This document shows, piece after piece, positions 42,784 to 52,092 of a stretch of 53,267 nt of DNA. Under the pieces are notes generated by a model. It saw nothing but the letters and a program-made list of their open reading frames with translations, was not told where the DNA came from and ran no database searches. The first letter of the stretch is position 1; each line of letters begins with the position of its first letter. The stretch comes from CAZNHL01 sp964572965 (GTDB lineage: Bacteria; Bacteroidota; Bacteroidia; Cytophagales; UBA9547): NCBI GenBank assembly GCA_964572965.1, contig CAZNHL010000022.1, forward strand, positions 1 through 53,267, written 5' to 3'. A program made the position numbers and the translations under genes.

Positions 42784-43166
42784 ACTTTCATCTTGATGTA
42801 TTTTAGAATTATAGCTTGTGTCTTAACCAGATTGCCGGAATTGTCCAGAATGACCAGTTTATAAGTTTCTCCGGCAATTAGTTCCTGTGTAGGTTTTAGT
42901 ATTGCCTGTGTAACCAGGAAATCACCTTCGTGTAGTTTGTCAACGATCAGGAACACATCGTAAGTTTTTGAGTGCAGGAAGATTTTGTATTCTTTGCCAA
43001 GGCCGGCAATAATTTCCTGATTGTTAGAATATCCTTCTATTAGGAATATGGAATTTTGCTTTACTGATTGTTCTTTAGGCCAGAAGTTGAGCCCTCCGGG
43101 AGAGCATTTAGCAGAAGCCTGCAAGGACAAAGCGAGAAGGGCTATGATTTGTAGTGTCGTTTTCAT
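42780..43166 (-). CDS. N-terminal part of a secreted protein split by a one-base shift
   Basis: A 128-residue frame with signal peptide MKTTLQIIALLALSLQASA and a mature start KCSPGGLNFWPKEQ. The middle (YKIFLHSKTYDVFLIV, LIAGETYKLVILDN) is a beta-sandwich-like part. The end (KYIKMKV then stop) is out of register. If a base is added in the region 42798-42804, it reads through as LKY-HQDESVSWTVDTG into the frame at 42412-42783. One exported protein of 251 residues with a domain resembling those of surface carbohydrate-binding or protease-inhibitor-like beta proteins is likely, function unknown. Confidence 0.7.
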   Translation of the reverse strand: MKTTLQIIALLALSLQASAKCSPGGLNFWPKEQSVKQNSIFLIEGYSNNQEIIAGLGKEYKIFLHSKTYDVFLIVDKLHEGDFLVTQAILKPTQELIAGETYKLVILDNSGNLVKTQAIILKYIKMKV

Positions 43167-43210
43167 GCAGGGTTATTTATTTGCAATCTAGCAATTTCCG
43201 GAAGTTATAC

Positions 43211-43245
43211 AGATAAAAAAAGCTCCACCTGAATGATGGAGCTTT
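43211..43245 (-). terminator. Terminator of purL
   Basis: Stem AAAGCTCCA (43219-43227) with TGGAGCTTT (43237-43245), with a T-run on the minus strand, about 20 bases beyond the purL stop. Confidence 0.8.
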
Positions 43246-43265
43246 GTGCTTGTGTAAATCTTTAA

Positions 43266-46200
43266 TTACTTTTTAACATTATCTTTTACCCAGTTCTTAG
43301 CATTCACAAATGCTTCGATCCAAGGAGTAACATCGTCTTTACGGCGATCTTCAGGATAATGTCCTGTCTGCCATGGGAACACTGCACGCTCAAGGTGAGG
43401 CATTACTGCAAGGTGACGACCATCTTTTGAAACGATAGCAGCAGTGTCATAAGCAGAACCATTAGGGTTGCCAGGATATGCTGAGTAGCTATATTTCAAT
43501 GGAATGTTGTATTCGCTTTCTGCTTTTGGCAAGTGGAATTTTCCTTCTCCGTGTGCTACCCAAAGACCAAGACGGGAACCTGTCAATGTCTTCAATAAAA
43601 CCGACTCATTAGCCAATACATCCAATGTTACGAAGCAAGACTCAAACTTATGAGAATTGTTGTGGTGCATTTTCGGGTGCTTGTCGTGCTCAGGATAAAC
43701 CAGATTCAGTTCAGTCATTAACTGGCAACCGTTACATACACCAAGACTCAATGTGTCAGGGCGTTTGTAGAAGTTTTGAAGCGCAAGCATTGCTTTCTCG
43801 TTGTATAAGAATGCACCTGCCCAGCCCTTAGCAGAACCAAGAACATCAGAGTTGGAGAAACCACCTACGAATACGATGAAGTTAACATCTTCCAAATTCT
43901 CACGGCCACTGATCAGGTCAGTCATGTGAATGTCTTTTACATCGAAACCAGCAAGGTAAAGTGCGTAAGCCATTTCACGGTCACCGTTAGAGCCTTTTTC
44001 ACGGATGATAGCCGCTTTGATACCGCTTTCTTTACGGTCACGGCTTAAACCAAACTGTGATAATTTACCAGTGAAGCTATCGTTGATTTTATAAGTGATT
44101 AGTTGTTTGCCAAGCTGCTCGTTTCTTGATTCAGCCTGTGCAACACCACTTTGTTTTTTGTCTAATAAGAATGAAGTCTTGAACCAGGTTTTACGGAGTT
44201 GATCTATGTCGAAAGTAAGACCAGCTACTTTCAAAGTTCTGTCAGCAGTTGGTTCACCTAGTTTGACCGCTTTTACACCGTGGTTTGCCAATACTTCAGC
44301 TACAGCAGAAGCATCTTTCACCTGAATCACCAATGCCGGATTTTCAGCAAACAATGCTTTTATCACATCAGTACCAAGGTCAGAAATGTCTACATTCAAA
44401 CCGCCTTTCTGGTTAGGGAAAAGCATTTCAAGCAATGTAGTTATCAGACCTCCTGAAGAAACGTCATGTCCTGCAAGGATCAATTCTTTTTCGATCAGTT
44501 CCTGAACTGCTGTGAACGCATTTTTGAAGTAGTTGGCATCTTTGATAGTAGGAGCAGAGTTTCCTAACTTGTTTACAACCTGAGCAAAAGAGCTACCGCC
44601 TAGTTTCAGGCTGTCTCTTGTCAAATCGATATACCACAATGAAGTGCCACCTTGTGCGCTCAAGGCAGGGCTTATGACTTTACGGATATCAGTTACTTCG
44701 CCGATTGCAGAGATAATTACTGTACCCGGAGAAACTACTTTGTCATCTTTACCATATTTCTGCGTCATTGAGAGGGAGTCTTTTCCTGTCGGAACGTTGA
44801 TGCCCAATGCAAGAGAGAAATCACTTACTGCCTGTACTGCATTGTACAAGCGCGCATCTTCACCTTTGTTTTTGCAAGGCCACATCCAGTTTGCACTTAA
44901 AGAAATTCCTTTCAGTCCGTCTTCGATTGGTGCCCAGATGATGTTTGTCAATGCTTCAGCAATCGCTACTACAGAACCTGCTTTCTCGTCAACCATTGCC
45001 GCCACCGGTGCGTGACCTATGGAAGTGGCAATACCTTTTACACCACGGTAATCGACAGCCATTACGCCGACGTTGTTCAATGGAAGCTGAACTTCACCCA
45101 CTGTCTGTTGTTTTGCTACACGGCCTGTTACAGAACGGTCAACTTTATTCGTTAGCCAGTCTTTAGATGCAACAGCTTCCAATTGTAATACTGCTTCCAG
45201 GTATTCTTTTACTTTAGAAGAGTCATAAGTTACATCGGCATAGTTCGTTTTCTGCGTAGCATCAGTCATGACAGTACGCGGCGGCTTGCCGATCATATCT
45301 TCAATTTTCAGGTCAATAGGGTTATGGCTTGTTTTCTTGTCTTCAAATTTAAAGTCCATGTTGCCCGTAGTTTCACCCACTACATAAAGTGGTGCACGCT
45401 CACGGTCAGCAATTTCTTTCAATAAAGCGATGTCTTTGCCGTTCATCAGTAAGCCCATACGCTCTTGAGATTCGTTACCGATAATTTCTTTTGCTGAAAG
45501 GGTAGGGTCTCCAACAGGAAGTGCATTCAGGTCAATTACCCCACCTGTTGCTTCTACTAATTCAGAAAGGCAGTTCAAGTGTCCACCTGCACCGTGGTCG
45601 TGGATAGAAACAATTGGGTTAGCGTCAGACTCAGCCAAACCACGGATAGCATTGGCAACACGCTTCTGCATTTCAGGGTTTGAACGTTGTACTGCGTTCA
45701 ATTCGATAGCGTTTGAGAATTCACCTGTAGTTACAGAAGAAACTGCCGCGCCACCCATACCGATACGGTAGTTGTCGCCGCCCATTACTACTACTTTCTG
45801 ACCAGCTTGTGGTTCTTTTTTGATAGCATCTTTCAGTTTACCTGTACCGATACCGCCGGCCTGCATGATTACTTTGTCATAACCATATTTCTGATCACCT
45901 TCCTGATGTTCGAATGTGAACACAGAACCAGCGATAAGAGGTTGTCCGAATTTGTTACCGAAATCACTCGCTCCGTTAGAAGCTTTGATCAGGATATCCA
46001 TCGGTGTCTGGTATAACCATTTACGCGCAGGGAAAGCTTTTTCCCAGTTACGATTTTCTTCCAGACGGGAGTAAGAAGTCATGTAAACCGCTGTTCCTGC
46101 CAATGGCAAAGAACCGGTTCCTCCTGCCAGACGGTCGCGGATTTCTCCACCTGCTCCGGTAGCAGCTCCGTTGAATGGTTCAACAGTTGTCGGGAAGTTG

Positions 46201-46943
46201 TGTGTTTCAGCTTTCAGGGAAAGTACTGAATCGTATTCTTTTGTTTCGAAGAAATCGGCTTTGTTGGCTGACTTCGGAGCAAACTGCTCTATTTTCGGGC
46301 CTTTTACAAAGGCTACGTTGTCTTTATAAGCAGAAACAACTCTGTTAGGGTTTGTTTCAGTTGTTTTTCTGATGAGTTTGAAAAGGGAAGTTGGTTTTTC
46401 TTCTCCGTCAATAACGAACAAACCGTTGAAAATTTTGTGACGGCAATGTTCTGAGTTTACCTGTGAGAAACCGAATACTTCACTGTCTGTTAGCTTACGA
46501 CCTAGTTTTTTTGAAAGGTTTTCAAGGTAAGTTACTTCGTCGTTGCTTAGTGCAAGCCCTTCTGACTGGTTATATGCAGCAATGTCGCTGATTTCAACAA
46601 TTGTCTCTGGCTTTACATCAATAGTATAAACTTCCTGATTCAATCCTTTGTACAGACGTTGTAACATCGGGTCGAATTCTGTGTTTTCTGAATCTGTTTT
46701 TAAGAATTCTTCTACACGGATAATTCCTTCAATACCCATGTTCTGGGTAATTTCCATGGCATTGGTACTCCACGGTGTGATCATTTCCTTACGCGGGCCA
46801 ACATAAAAACCTTCAAGGGAAGAAGTTTCAAGAACTTCGCCACTCAATAACCAGGCTAGTTTGTCTTTGGTAGCAGTTGTAACGGGATTTTTACTCTCTA
46901 CGGCGTAGATACTGCCGTTTTCACTTTTTGCGAAGATGATCAT
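43266..46943 (-). CDS. purL: Phosphoribosylformylglycinamidine synthase, large single-chain form
   Basis: Fourth step of purine synthesis: FGAR + Gln + ATP to FGAM. The 1225-residue single chain is the long form (E. coli 1295), so no separate PurQ/PurS is needed. Visible are an N-terminal domain, the linker FSQVNSEHCRHKIFNG, the AIR-synthase-like ATP-binding blocks (LKAETHNFPTTVEPFNGAATGAGGEIRD, HDHGAGGHLNCLSELVEATGG, GHDVSSGGLITTLLEMLF), and a C-terminal glutaminase domain. The glutaminase has nucleophile Cys in LGVCNGCQLM (about residue 1070) and His/Glu in MPHLERA. The gene has its own promoter-like box and terminator. Confidence 0.97.
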   Translation of the reverse strand: MIIFAKSENGSIYAVESKNPVTTATKDKLAWLLSGEVLETSSLEGFYVGPRKEMITPWSTNAMEITQNMGIEGIIRVEEFLKTDSENTEFDPMLQRLYKGLNQEVYTIDVKPETIVEISDIAAYNQSEGLALSNDEVTYLENLSKKLGRKLTDSEVFGFSQVNSEHCRHKIFNGLFVIDGEEKPTSLFKLIRKTTETNPNRVVSAYKDNVAFVKGPKIEQFAPKSANKADFFETKEYDSVLSLKAETHNFPTTVEPFNGAATGAGGEIRDRLAGGTGSLPLAGTAVYMTSYSRLEENRNWEKAFPARKWLYQTPMDILIKASNGASDFGNKFGQPLIAGSVFTFEHQEGDQKYGYDKVIMQAGGIGTGKLKDAIKKEPQAGQKVVVMGGDNYRIGMGGAAVSSVTTGEFSNAIELNAVQRSNPEMQKRVANAIRGLAESDANPIVSIHDHGAGGHLNCLSELVEATGGVIDLNALPVGDPTLSAKEIIGNESQERMGLLMNGKDIALLKEIADRERAPLYVVGETTGNMDFKFEDKKTSHNPIDLKIEDMIGKPPRTVMTDATQKTNYADVTYDSSKVKEYLEAVLQLEAVASKDWLTNKVDRSVTGRVAKQQTVGEVQLPLNNVGVMAVDYRGVKGIATSIGHAPVAAMVDEKAGSVVAIAEALTNIIWAPIEDGLKGISLSANWMWPCKNKGEDARLYNAVQAVSDFSLALGINVPTGKDSLSMTQKYGKDDKVVSPGTVIISAIGEVTDIRKVISPALSAQGGTSLWYIDLTRDSLKLGGSSFAQVVNKLGNSAPTIKDANYFKNAFTAVQELIEKELILAGHDVSSGGLITTLLEMLFPNQKGGLNVDISDLGTDVIKALFAENPALVIQVKDASAVAEVLANHGVKAVKLGEPTADRTLKVAGLTFDIDQLRKTWFKTSFLLDKKQSGVAQAESRNEQLGKQLITYKINDSFTGKLSQFGLSRDRKESGIKAAIIREKGSNGDREMAYALYLAGFDVKDIHMTDLISGRENLEDVNFIVFVGGFSNSDVLGSAKGWAGAFLYNEKAMLALQNFYKRPDTLSLGVCNGCQLMTELNLVYPEHDKHPKMHHNNSHKFESCFVTLDVLANESVLLKTLTGSRLGLWVAHGEGKFHLPKAESEYNIPLKYSYSAYPGNPNGSAYDTAAIVSKDGRHLAVMPHLERAVFPWQTGHYPEDRRKDDVTPWIEAFVNAKNWVKDNVKK

Positions 46944-46980
46944 CAGAAATGTGTTTGGGTGCTTTAAACCTAACGAATCG

Positions 46981-46988
46981 CAAAGATA
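46981..46988 (-). promoter_or_regulatory. -7 promoter box of purL (TATCTTTG)
   Basis: Minus strand TATCTTTG, an exact TAnnTTTG match followed by C, 37 bases upstream of the ATG. No exact -33 TTTG is seen. Confidence 0.6.
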
Positions 46989-47071
46989 CCGCTTTTTAGA
47001 GAAAAATAGTTGTTCGTTGTTAGTTTTTAGTTACGTTAAGGACGTTAATTGTTATTCTGAAACAGTCTGAA

Positions 47072-47103
47072 AAAGAAAACCCCGCTTATGGCGGGGTTTT
47101 CCA
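47072..47103 (-). terminator. Terminator of the outer-membrane barrel gene
   Basis: Stem AAAACCCCGC (47076-47085) with GCGGGGTTTT (47091-47100), a 5-base loop and a T-run on the minus strand beyond the stop at 47124. Confidence 0.85.
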
Positions 47104-47123
47104 ATATCTAGATTTCTAAAATC

Positions 47124-47870
47124 CTAGAATCTGTAACCTAAACGGATAGCAGGAGTGATAAACGGATCAACTTGGAAAGATCTTGATTTAACTTTACCAT
47201 CTGTAAGACCACCACCTTCAGCCTTAACAACGCCATAGCTGTTAACACCAAGACCAAGGCCAAGCTCAGCTCCCAAATAAACTTTAGGAATAAAGTAGTA
47301 GTCAAAACCTGAAACTACTCTTAAACCAAAACCAATACCGGTCTGAGAGCTTTTATATTCAGCAGCAGGAGTTGCAACTTTAGCATTTCCGTTTGCTACA
47401 CCAAAAAGGATGTCAGCACCAGCATAAGTAGAAAGCCTTTCAGCACCGGTGAAGTGCTTTTCAAGACCTAATGCCAAAGCAAAACCGTTTTTAGCAATTC
47501 TGTCTTTATTGCCGTCGTTGTCAATAGTTCTGCTTGAAGTAACTACACCCAACTGTGCTCTTAAAGCCAGTCCGTCAGAAAGGAAATAACGCCCTTTTAA
47601 CATTGGGAAGGAAGGGTTCACTTGAGCAAAACTGTTTGCAGTACCTGTATTAGCTGCGATTGTTCCGTAGCTGATACCGCCACTTAGATTTTGTAGAAAT
47701 GGGTCATTCAGGTTAAATATTCCACCACCAACAATATTTGGAGAAATTTGAGTTTCAAAAGCGAACTCACCGGCAGCAGGCTTAGTGAATGTACCTCTGT
47801 CATTAGTAATTTGAGCATTTGCTGAAAACATTGCTACAGCAGCTGCAACCGTCAATAGAACTTTTTTCAT
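47124..47870 (-). CDS. Outer-membrane beta-barrel protein
   Basis: A 248-residue barrel protein. The signal peptide MKKVLLTVAAAVAMFSANAQ is cleaved after Gln20. Amphipathic strands follow, typical of OmpW/OprF-like small barrels (FAFETQISPNIVGGGIF, ALRAQLGVVTSSRTID, KVYLGAELGLGLGV), and the chain ends in FITPAIRLGYRF with a terminal Phe for barrel assembly. The ATG at 47870 is chosen because it begins the signal peptide; an in-frame upstream ATG would add an unlikely prefix. Function unknown; a structural or transport role is usual. Confidence 0.8.
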   Translation of the reverse strand: MKKVLLTVAAAVAMFSANAQITNDRGTFTKPAAGEFAFETQISPNIVGGGIFNLNDPFLQNLSGGISYGTIAANTGTANSFAQVNPSFPMLKGRYFLSDGLALRAQLGVVTSSRTIDNDGNKDRIAKNGFALALGLEKHFTGAERLSTYAGADILFGVANGNAKVATPAAEYKSSQTGIGFGLRVVSGFDYYFIPKVYLGAELGLGLGVNSYGVVKAEGGGLTDGKVKSRSFQVDPFITPAIRLGYRF

Positions 47871-48003
47871 TTGTTTTAATGTGGGGTTAAAATGATAAAA
47901 AAACTCTGGCTCACGTTGAGTGAACAACCTACGTTAAGTTTAGAAAAGTTTTAGAATTAACAAAGTTGTTGACTACTTTTTTATGATAATTAACAAAAGA
48001 AAG

Positions 48004-48609
48004 TTATTTGCTCAAATCAAACATATAGCCGATAAAGAGGCCGAATACTCTGTTGTAAGCTGTGATGTTATCTCCTCCGTTGGCTTGTTTATGAATATTA
48101 ACTAAGCCCAGGTCATAATTGATGCCAGCCTGGAAGCCCGGTTTGATCTCAATACCAAGAATAAAGCCAAGTCCTGCGTCGCCCCTGTGCCATGCTCCGC
48201 TTTCTCCCCATGCAATACTTTGTCTGTTACCTCCTGCAATTTCCTGTCCTCCCACACCTAGTGCAAGATAAGGGCCCGCTCCTCCAAAGAAACTGATTTT
48301 TTCAAGTTTGTAGTGGTATAAAGCATATACAGGTACCTCAAGATAAGTGGTTCTGAATATGTAGTCACTTCCCGATTTTGCTCCTTTAGTAGAAATCTGA
48401 AGGCCGGGTTGTATTGAAAAGTGTTCGGAAAGGCCAATGTCAACAACTCCTCCCAGGTTGAACCCGATACGTGTACTCAGGTTGTTGGGCTGATTTTTTG
48501 TAATGTTAGCGAAGTTTAGCCCACCTCTTACTCCCAATTTAATTTCCTGTGCTGTAGCACTGAATGCAAAAAGTACAGCTGTGATTAATAAATAGTTAAC
48601 TTTCCTCAT
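48004..48609 (-). CDS. Outer-membrane beta-barrel (PorT/porin family) protein
   Basis: A 201-residue protein with signal peptide MRKVNYLLITAVLFAFSATA and an eight-stranded barrel of the Bacteroidota porin/PorT type (KLGVRGGLNFANITKN near the N-terminus, FSIQPGLQISTKGA, and GLFIGYMFDLSK at the C-terminal end). These proteins are usually of unknown function; PorT itself assists T9SS. A transcription terminator lies behind the OmpA gene upstream, so this is probably a separate unit. Confidence 0.8.
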   Translation of the reverse strand: MRKVNYLLITAVLFAFSATAQEIKLGVRGGLNFANITKNQPNNLSTRIGFNLGGVVDIGLSEHFSIQPGLQISTKGAKSGSDYIFRTTYLEVPVYALYHYKLEKISFFGGAGPYLALGVGGQEIAGGNRQSIAWGESGAWHRGDAGLGFILGIEIKPGFQAGINYDLGLVNIHKQANGGDNITAYNRVFGLFIGYMFDLSK

Positions 48610-48645
48610 AATACTAAATGTTTAGTGTGTATTATGAATATATAA

Positions 48646-48674
48646 AAAAAACCGGGAAATTTTCCCGGTTTTTT
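48646..48674. terminator. Bidirectional terminator between OmpA-PD40 and barrel genes
   Basis: AAAAAACCGGGAAA (48646-48659) faces TTTCCCGGTTTTTT (48661-48674); because the centre is one base, the real stem is the outer part with a small A/T loop. It lies 20 bases past the stop of the OmpA-family gene. Confidence 0.75.
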
Positions 48675-48693
48675 CACCCTTATCTATGTTATA

Positions 48694-51099
48694 TCATTGT
48701 TTTGGCGCTAAACTGCTGACTTCCGGTTTTTTATCTCCGATTCTTACAATTTTAAATTCTGTTCTCCTGTTTCGCTGAAACTCTTCTTCTGTACATATCT
48801 TTTTGTATTTGTTGTCATCGCATGCACATTTAACTACCGGTTTTTGCTCTCCGAAACCTACAGCAGCCATTCTTGACGGATGAATGTCTCTGGTTATCAG
48901 ATAGGCTACGGCTGATTTGGCTCGTTCAGTTGTTAGTTTCTGGTTATATTCTTTACCTCCCCGGCAATCGGCATGTGAACTCAGTTCTACTTGCATGTCA
49001 GGATATTTGAAGAATAGCGGTGCCATTTTGTCTAACTCGCTTGCGGCATCCTGGCGAATTTCCACACTGTTGTAGTCATAGAAAATGTCGTTCATTACAA
49101 TAACATCTCCTTTACAAACCATGTCCATATTGATGCGATAAGCTTTACTGTGTTTGACGTTATAAGTACTGATCCTCTCGTAATTATAACCACAGTTTGG
49201 TTTTACACAACTTATAGTATATTGGTCATTTGTGTCCAGTGCAAATGCATATTTACCATCAGCTGCTGTTATATACTCTGTGATTTTTTCACGTTTAGTG
49301 TCGTAAAGAACAACTTTCATGTTAGCCATTGGTTCCTTTGTATCGGATGTTAGGATTGTCCCTGTCAAAGCAATACTCGGCTTAACCTGTCTTAACTGAA
49401 GTTTTACAAACAGTGTGTCTCCTTCTTCATGTTTGAAGGTGCTTATGGTAACTGTAGAAGAGTCATGATAATCCGCCGTTGCCATTACCGAATACTCTTT
49501 GTCGTAGTCCAGCAACCCTTCAATATAGAATGTTCCGTCATGTAAAGTAATAGCTGTGATAGAAGTGTCAAGCCATTCTTTTTGTTTAGCATCTTTCAGG
49601 AAAATATAAGCATTGCCAATTGGCTGGTCGTTACTTACTTCAGTTACAATTCCTTTTGCCCATAGAGGATCTTTGTGAAGAACAGATACGTGGTAGATGT
49701 CATCATCATGGCCGCCATTCTTTCTGTTCGAACTGAAGAAGCCATGTCCGGAGCCAATCATCTGAAGCCCGAAATCATCTTTCATAGAATTCATAGGGTA
49801 GCCCATATTGTGTGGGTTTCCAAAAGTCCCGTTTGAATTTTTCAGACATTTGAAAATATCAAACCCTCCAAGACCTCCGAGGCCATTTGAAGCAAAGTAA
49901 AGGTTGCCGGTATGGTCTACAGTCGGGAACATTTCGTTACCTTTTGTATTAATAGCAGTTCCTGCATTGATGGGTTCTCCCCAATGGAAATCTTCCCATT
50001 TGCAATACCAGATATCAATGCCTCCTACTCCTCCCGGACGGTCGGAAGCGAAAAATAATGTTTTCCCGTCAGCAGTAAGTGCCGGGTGGCCTGTCGAAAA
50101 CTCTCTGTCATTGTATTGGAATGGCTGAGGTTTTGACCATTTACCATCTTTCATTACTGTTGTGAAAATAGTAAGCTTGGTAGTGCCGTCTTTTGACTTT
50201 TTAGTGTTATTTCTGGTGAAATACATGGTGTCCTGAGATTTGCTGAAGCAAAAGGGGCCTTCATGTCTTTTTGAGTTGACATTGAAAAAATGTTTCACTT
50301 CAGTTTGTGATGTGTTGTTTGCTGTGTCTTTCAAATTAACACCTGTGCGATATCCCAATGTTTTAGTGTCATTGCTGGTAACAATAGTCTCATCTGAGTG
50401 CATATTCTGGTAAACCGAAGATTTTTTTTCTTTTTCATCTCCTGTATAAAATTTGGGAGTATAATCGTCTGTACGGATTCCTGTTTTGTTTGTCAGTGCT
50501 ACAATTGAAGCTGTGTCTTCGATATAATACAGGTCAAGAAAAGGTGAGTTGTCCTGTACTGTGAGCCTGTTTTTATTTCTGCCGGAACAAAATACCAAGC
50601 CTCTTTTATAGAGGACTGGAGAAAAGTCCGGTTCGTTAGAGTTTATGGACAGATAATTTATCTGATACTTAGTGGAATCAGCATATAGCTTGTTGATTTC
50701 CTTAAGGGTAGCCTCGAATTTTTGTCCTCTGGCATCATTTCCGGTTAGGGTTGCATACTTCCCGTACCATTGTTGTGCTTTTTTGTACTTACCATTTTTG
50801 GTCAGTGCTTCTGCATAATTCAGTACGTAAGTGGCATTGGTGCTGTCGGATTGGGCCAGGTCTTCATAGAGACGTTCTGCATTTTTAGAATCATTGATTC
50901 TTTTATAGCAATCTGCCAGCTTTGTTTTTGCCTCGGTTTGTGAAGGGCTTGTTTCCAGTACAGATTCATAATAGTTAATTGCTGAAGCATACATCATGTG
51001 CTCATAGAGATAGTTTCCCTGGCTCATGAGAGAGTTTACCTGCGCTTTAGTGCTATAGAAGGCAATGCTGAATGCTAGGATAAAAAGTGAGCGTTTCAT
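48694..51099 (-). CDS. OmpA-family protein with TPR, PD40 propeller and CNA-B-like domains (PorE-like)
   Basis: An 801-residue periplasmic/outer-membrane-linked protein. It has a signal peptide (to residue ~19), TPR repeats (about 22-130), a WD40-like PD40 beta-propeller (about 175-470), one or two carboxypeptidase-regulatory-like beta domains (about 485-660), and a C-terminal OmpA peptidoglycan-binding domain (about 690-790: NSVEIRQDAASELDKMAP, VELSSHADCRGG, NQKLTTERAKSAVAYL). This architecture is that of PorE/T9SS-associated proteins. It follows a PorP/SprF gene after 42 bases, so the two are probably one operon. A role in anchoring the T9SS or its substrates to peptidoglycan is inferred. 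Confidence 0.88.
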   Translation of the reverse strand: MKRSLFILAFSIAFYSTKAQVNSLMSQGNYLYEHMMYASAINYYESVLETSPSQTEAKTKLADCYKRINDSKNAERLYEDLAQSDSTNATYVLNYAEALTKNGKYKKAQQWYGKYATLTGNDARGQKFEATLKEINKLYADSTKYQINYLSINSNEPDFSPVLYKRGLVFCSGRNKNRLTVQDNSPFLDLYYIEDTASIVALTNKTGIRTDDYTPKFYTGDEKEKKSSVYQNMHSDETIVTSNDTKTLGYRTGVNLKDTANNTSQTEVKHFFNVNSKRHEGPFCFSKSQDTMYFTRNNTKKSKDGTTKLTIFTTVMKDGKWSKPQPFQYNDREFSTGHPALTADGKTLFFASDRPGGVGGIDIWYCKWEDFHWGEPINAGTAINTKGNEMFPTVDHTGNLYFASNGLGGLGGFDIFKCLKNSNGTFGNPHNMGYPMNSMKDDFGLQMIGSGHGFFSSNRKNGGHDDDIYHVSVLHKDPLWAKGIVTEVSNDQPIGNAYIFLKDAKQKEWLDTSITAITLHDGTFYIEGLLDYDKEYSVMATADYHDSSTVTISTFKHEEGDTLFVKLQLRQVKPSIALTGTILTSDTKEPMANMKVVLYDTKREKITEYITAADGKYAFALDTNDQYTISCVKPNCGYNYERISTYNVKHSKAYRINMDMVCKGDVIVMNDIFYDYNSVEIRQDAASELDKMAPLFFKYPDMQVELSSHADCRGGKEYNQKLTTERAKSAVAYLITRDIHPSRMAAVGFGEQKPVVKCACDDNKYKKICTEEEFQRNRRTEFKIVRIGDKKPEVSSLAPKQ

Positions 51100-51141
51100 A
51101 GTCTTGTGGTTTAAGAATTTGGGAATCCGGCTTGGAGGTTG

Positions 51142-52065
51142 TTAAAAATACCTTGGGCTAACGATTTTGTTTCTTTTGGTAGCAAATTCGTATCTAAGCA
51201 TAATTTCGTGACTGCCTGAAGAATAAGTTCTTAACCGGGTTAGAGGATAGTCGTAAGCATATCCCAGTCTGAAGTTCGGCGTAGCCTGTACTTCTATCAT
51301 ACCTAATATGGCATCACCTGTTCTGTATGAAGCGCCAAGCCCTATGATGTCGCGTAGCCAAAGGTTTGCATTAAGGTCAATTTGCATCGGAGCCCCGCTC
51401 ATGTACTTAACCATTGTTGATGGTTTGAGCCTGATTTCATCACTTAGTTTGAATACGACACCTGCCATACCGAAGAAGCTTCTTTTTTGGTAAGAGACCA
51501 CGCTGTCCAGTCCGGAGATGTTGTAACTAACTAAAGTTGGTACTGCTATTCCGGCATAGAAGAAGTCGGTACTATAGTAAAGCCCTGCTCCGAAGTTTGG
51601 TTTAACCGTATTGATGTTTTGATTGAACGAAGGGTCACTTTGTCCGTTTGGACTTGTTGATAGAGAAGTATAATCAGCTCTGTACTGGGTTATACTTGCA
51701 GAAAGTCCTAATGCCAGTGTTCCTTTGCCTGTCCTAATGCGGAATGCATAATTAGTTCCGAAGCCGGTGGTATTTGAAACCCCGATACGGTCATTGTAGA
51801 GGTTAATACCCAGACCCACTTTTTCGCGAGCTACAGGCATATCTGCACTGAAAGAGAAAGTTTTAGGAGCCCCGTCAATTCCTGACCATTGCTGTCTGTA
51901 AAGTGCTGTCATACTGAGTACGTCCCTGCTTCCTGCATAAGCAGGGTTAACGGCCAGCATATTGAACATATATTGTGAATATGCCGGACTTTGTTGAGCA
52001 TTTACATTTATTGCTGTAAGGGCAATACCTGAAGCGAGTAATATAGATTTAAGTGTCATAGCCAT
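51142..52065 (-). CDS. PorP/SprF family type IX secretion-associated membrane protein
   Basis: A 307-residue outer-membrane beta-barrel. A signal peptide ending near VNAQ is followed by the family opening QQSPAYSQYMFNMLAVNPAYAGSRD, ALYRQQWSGIDGAPKTFSFSADMP, and a barrel ending MLRYEFATKRNKI. In the T9SS, PorP/SprF proteins partner with type B CTD adhesins for their surface delivery. The gene immediately upstream (28 bases) encodes a type B CTD protein, and the OmpA-PD40 gene is downstream. The start ATG at 52065 gives the complete signal peptide. Confidence 0.92.
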   Translation of the reverse strand: MAMTLKSILLASGIALTAINVNAQQSPAYSQYMFNMLAVNPAYAGSRDVLSMTALYRQQWSGIDGAPKTFSFSADMPVAREKVGLGINLYNDRIGVSNTTGFGTNYAFRIRTGKGTLALGLSASITQYRADYTSLSTSPNGQSDPSFNQNINTVKPNFGAGLYYSTDFFYAGIAVPTLVSYNISGLDSVVSYQKRSFFGMAGVVFKLSDEIRLKPSTMVKYMSGAPMQIDLNANLWLRDIIGLGASYRTGDAILGMIEVQATPNFRLGYAYDYPLTRLRTYSSGSHEIMLRYEFATKRNKIVSPRYF

Positions 52066-52092
52066 TGTATTAAGTAAAAAGTATAGGTCAAA

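Noticed and set aside
43625..46016. Open frames on the plus strand inside purL
   Set aside because: They are antisense to a strongly conserved enzyme, lack any recognised domain and have codon use that mirrors the sense gene.
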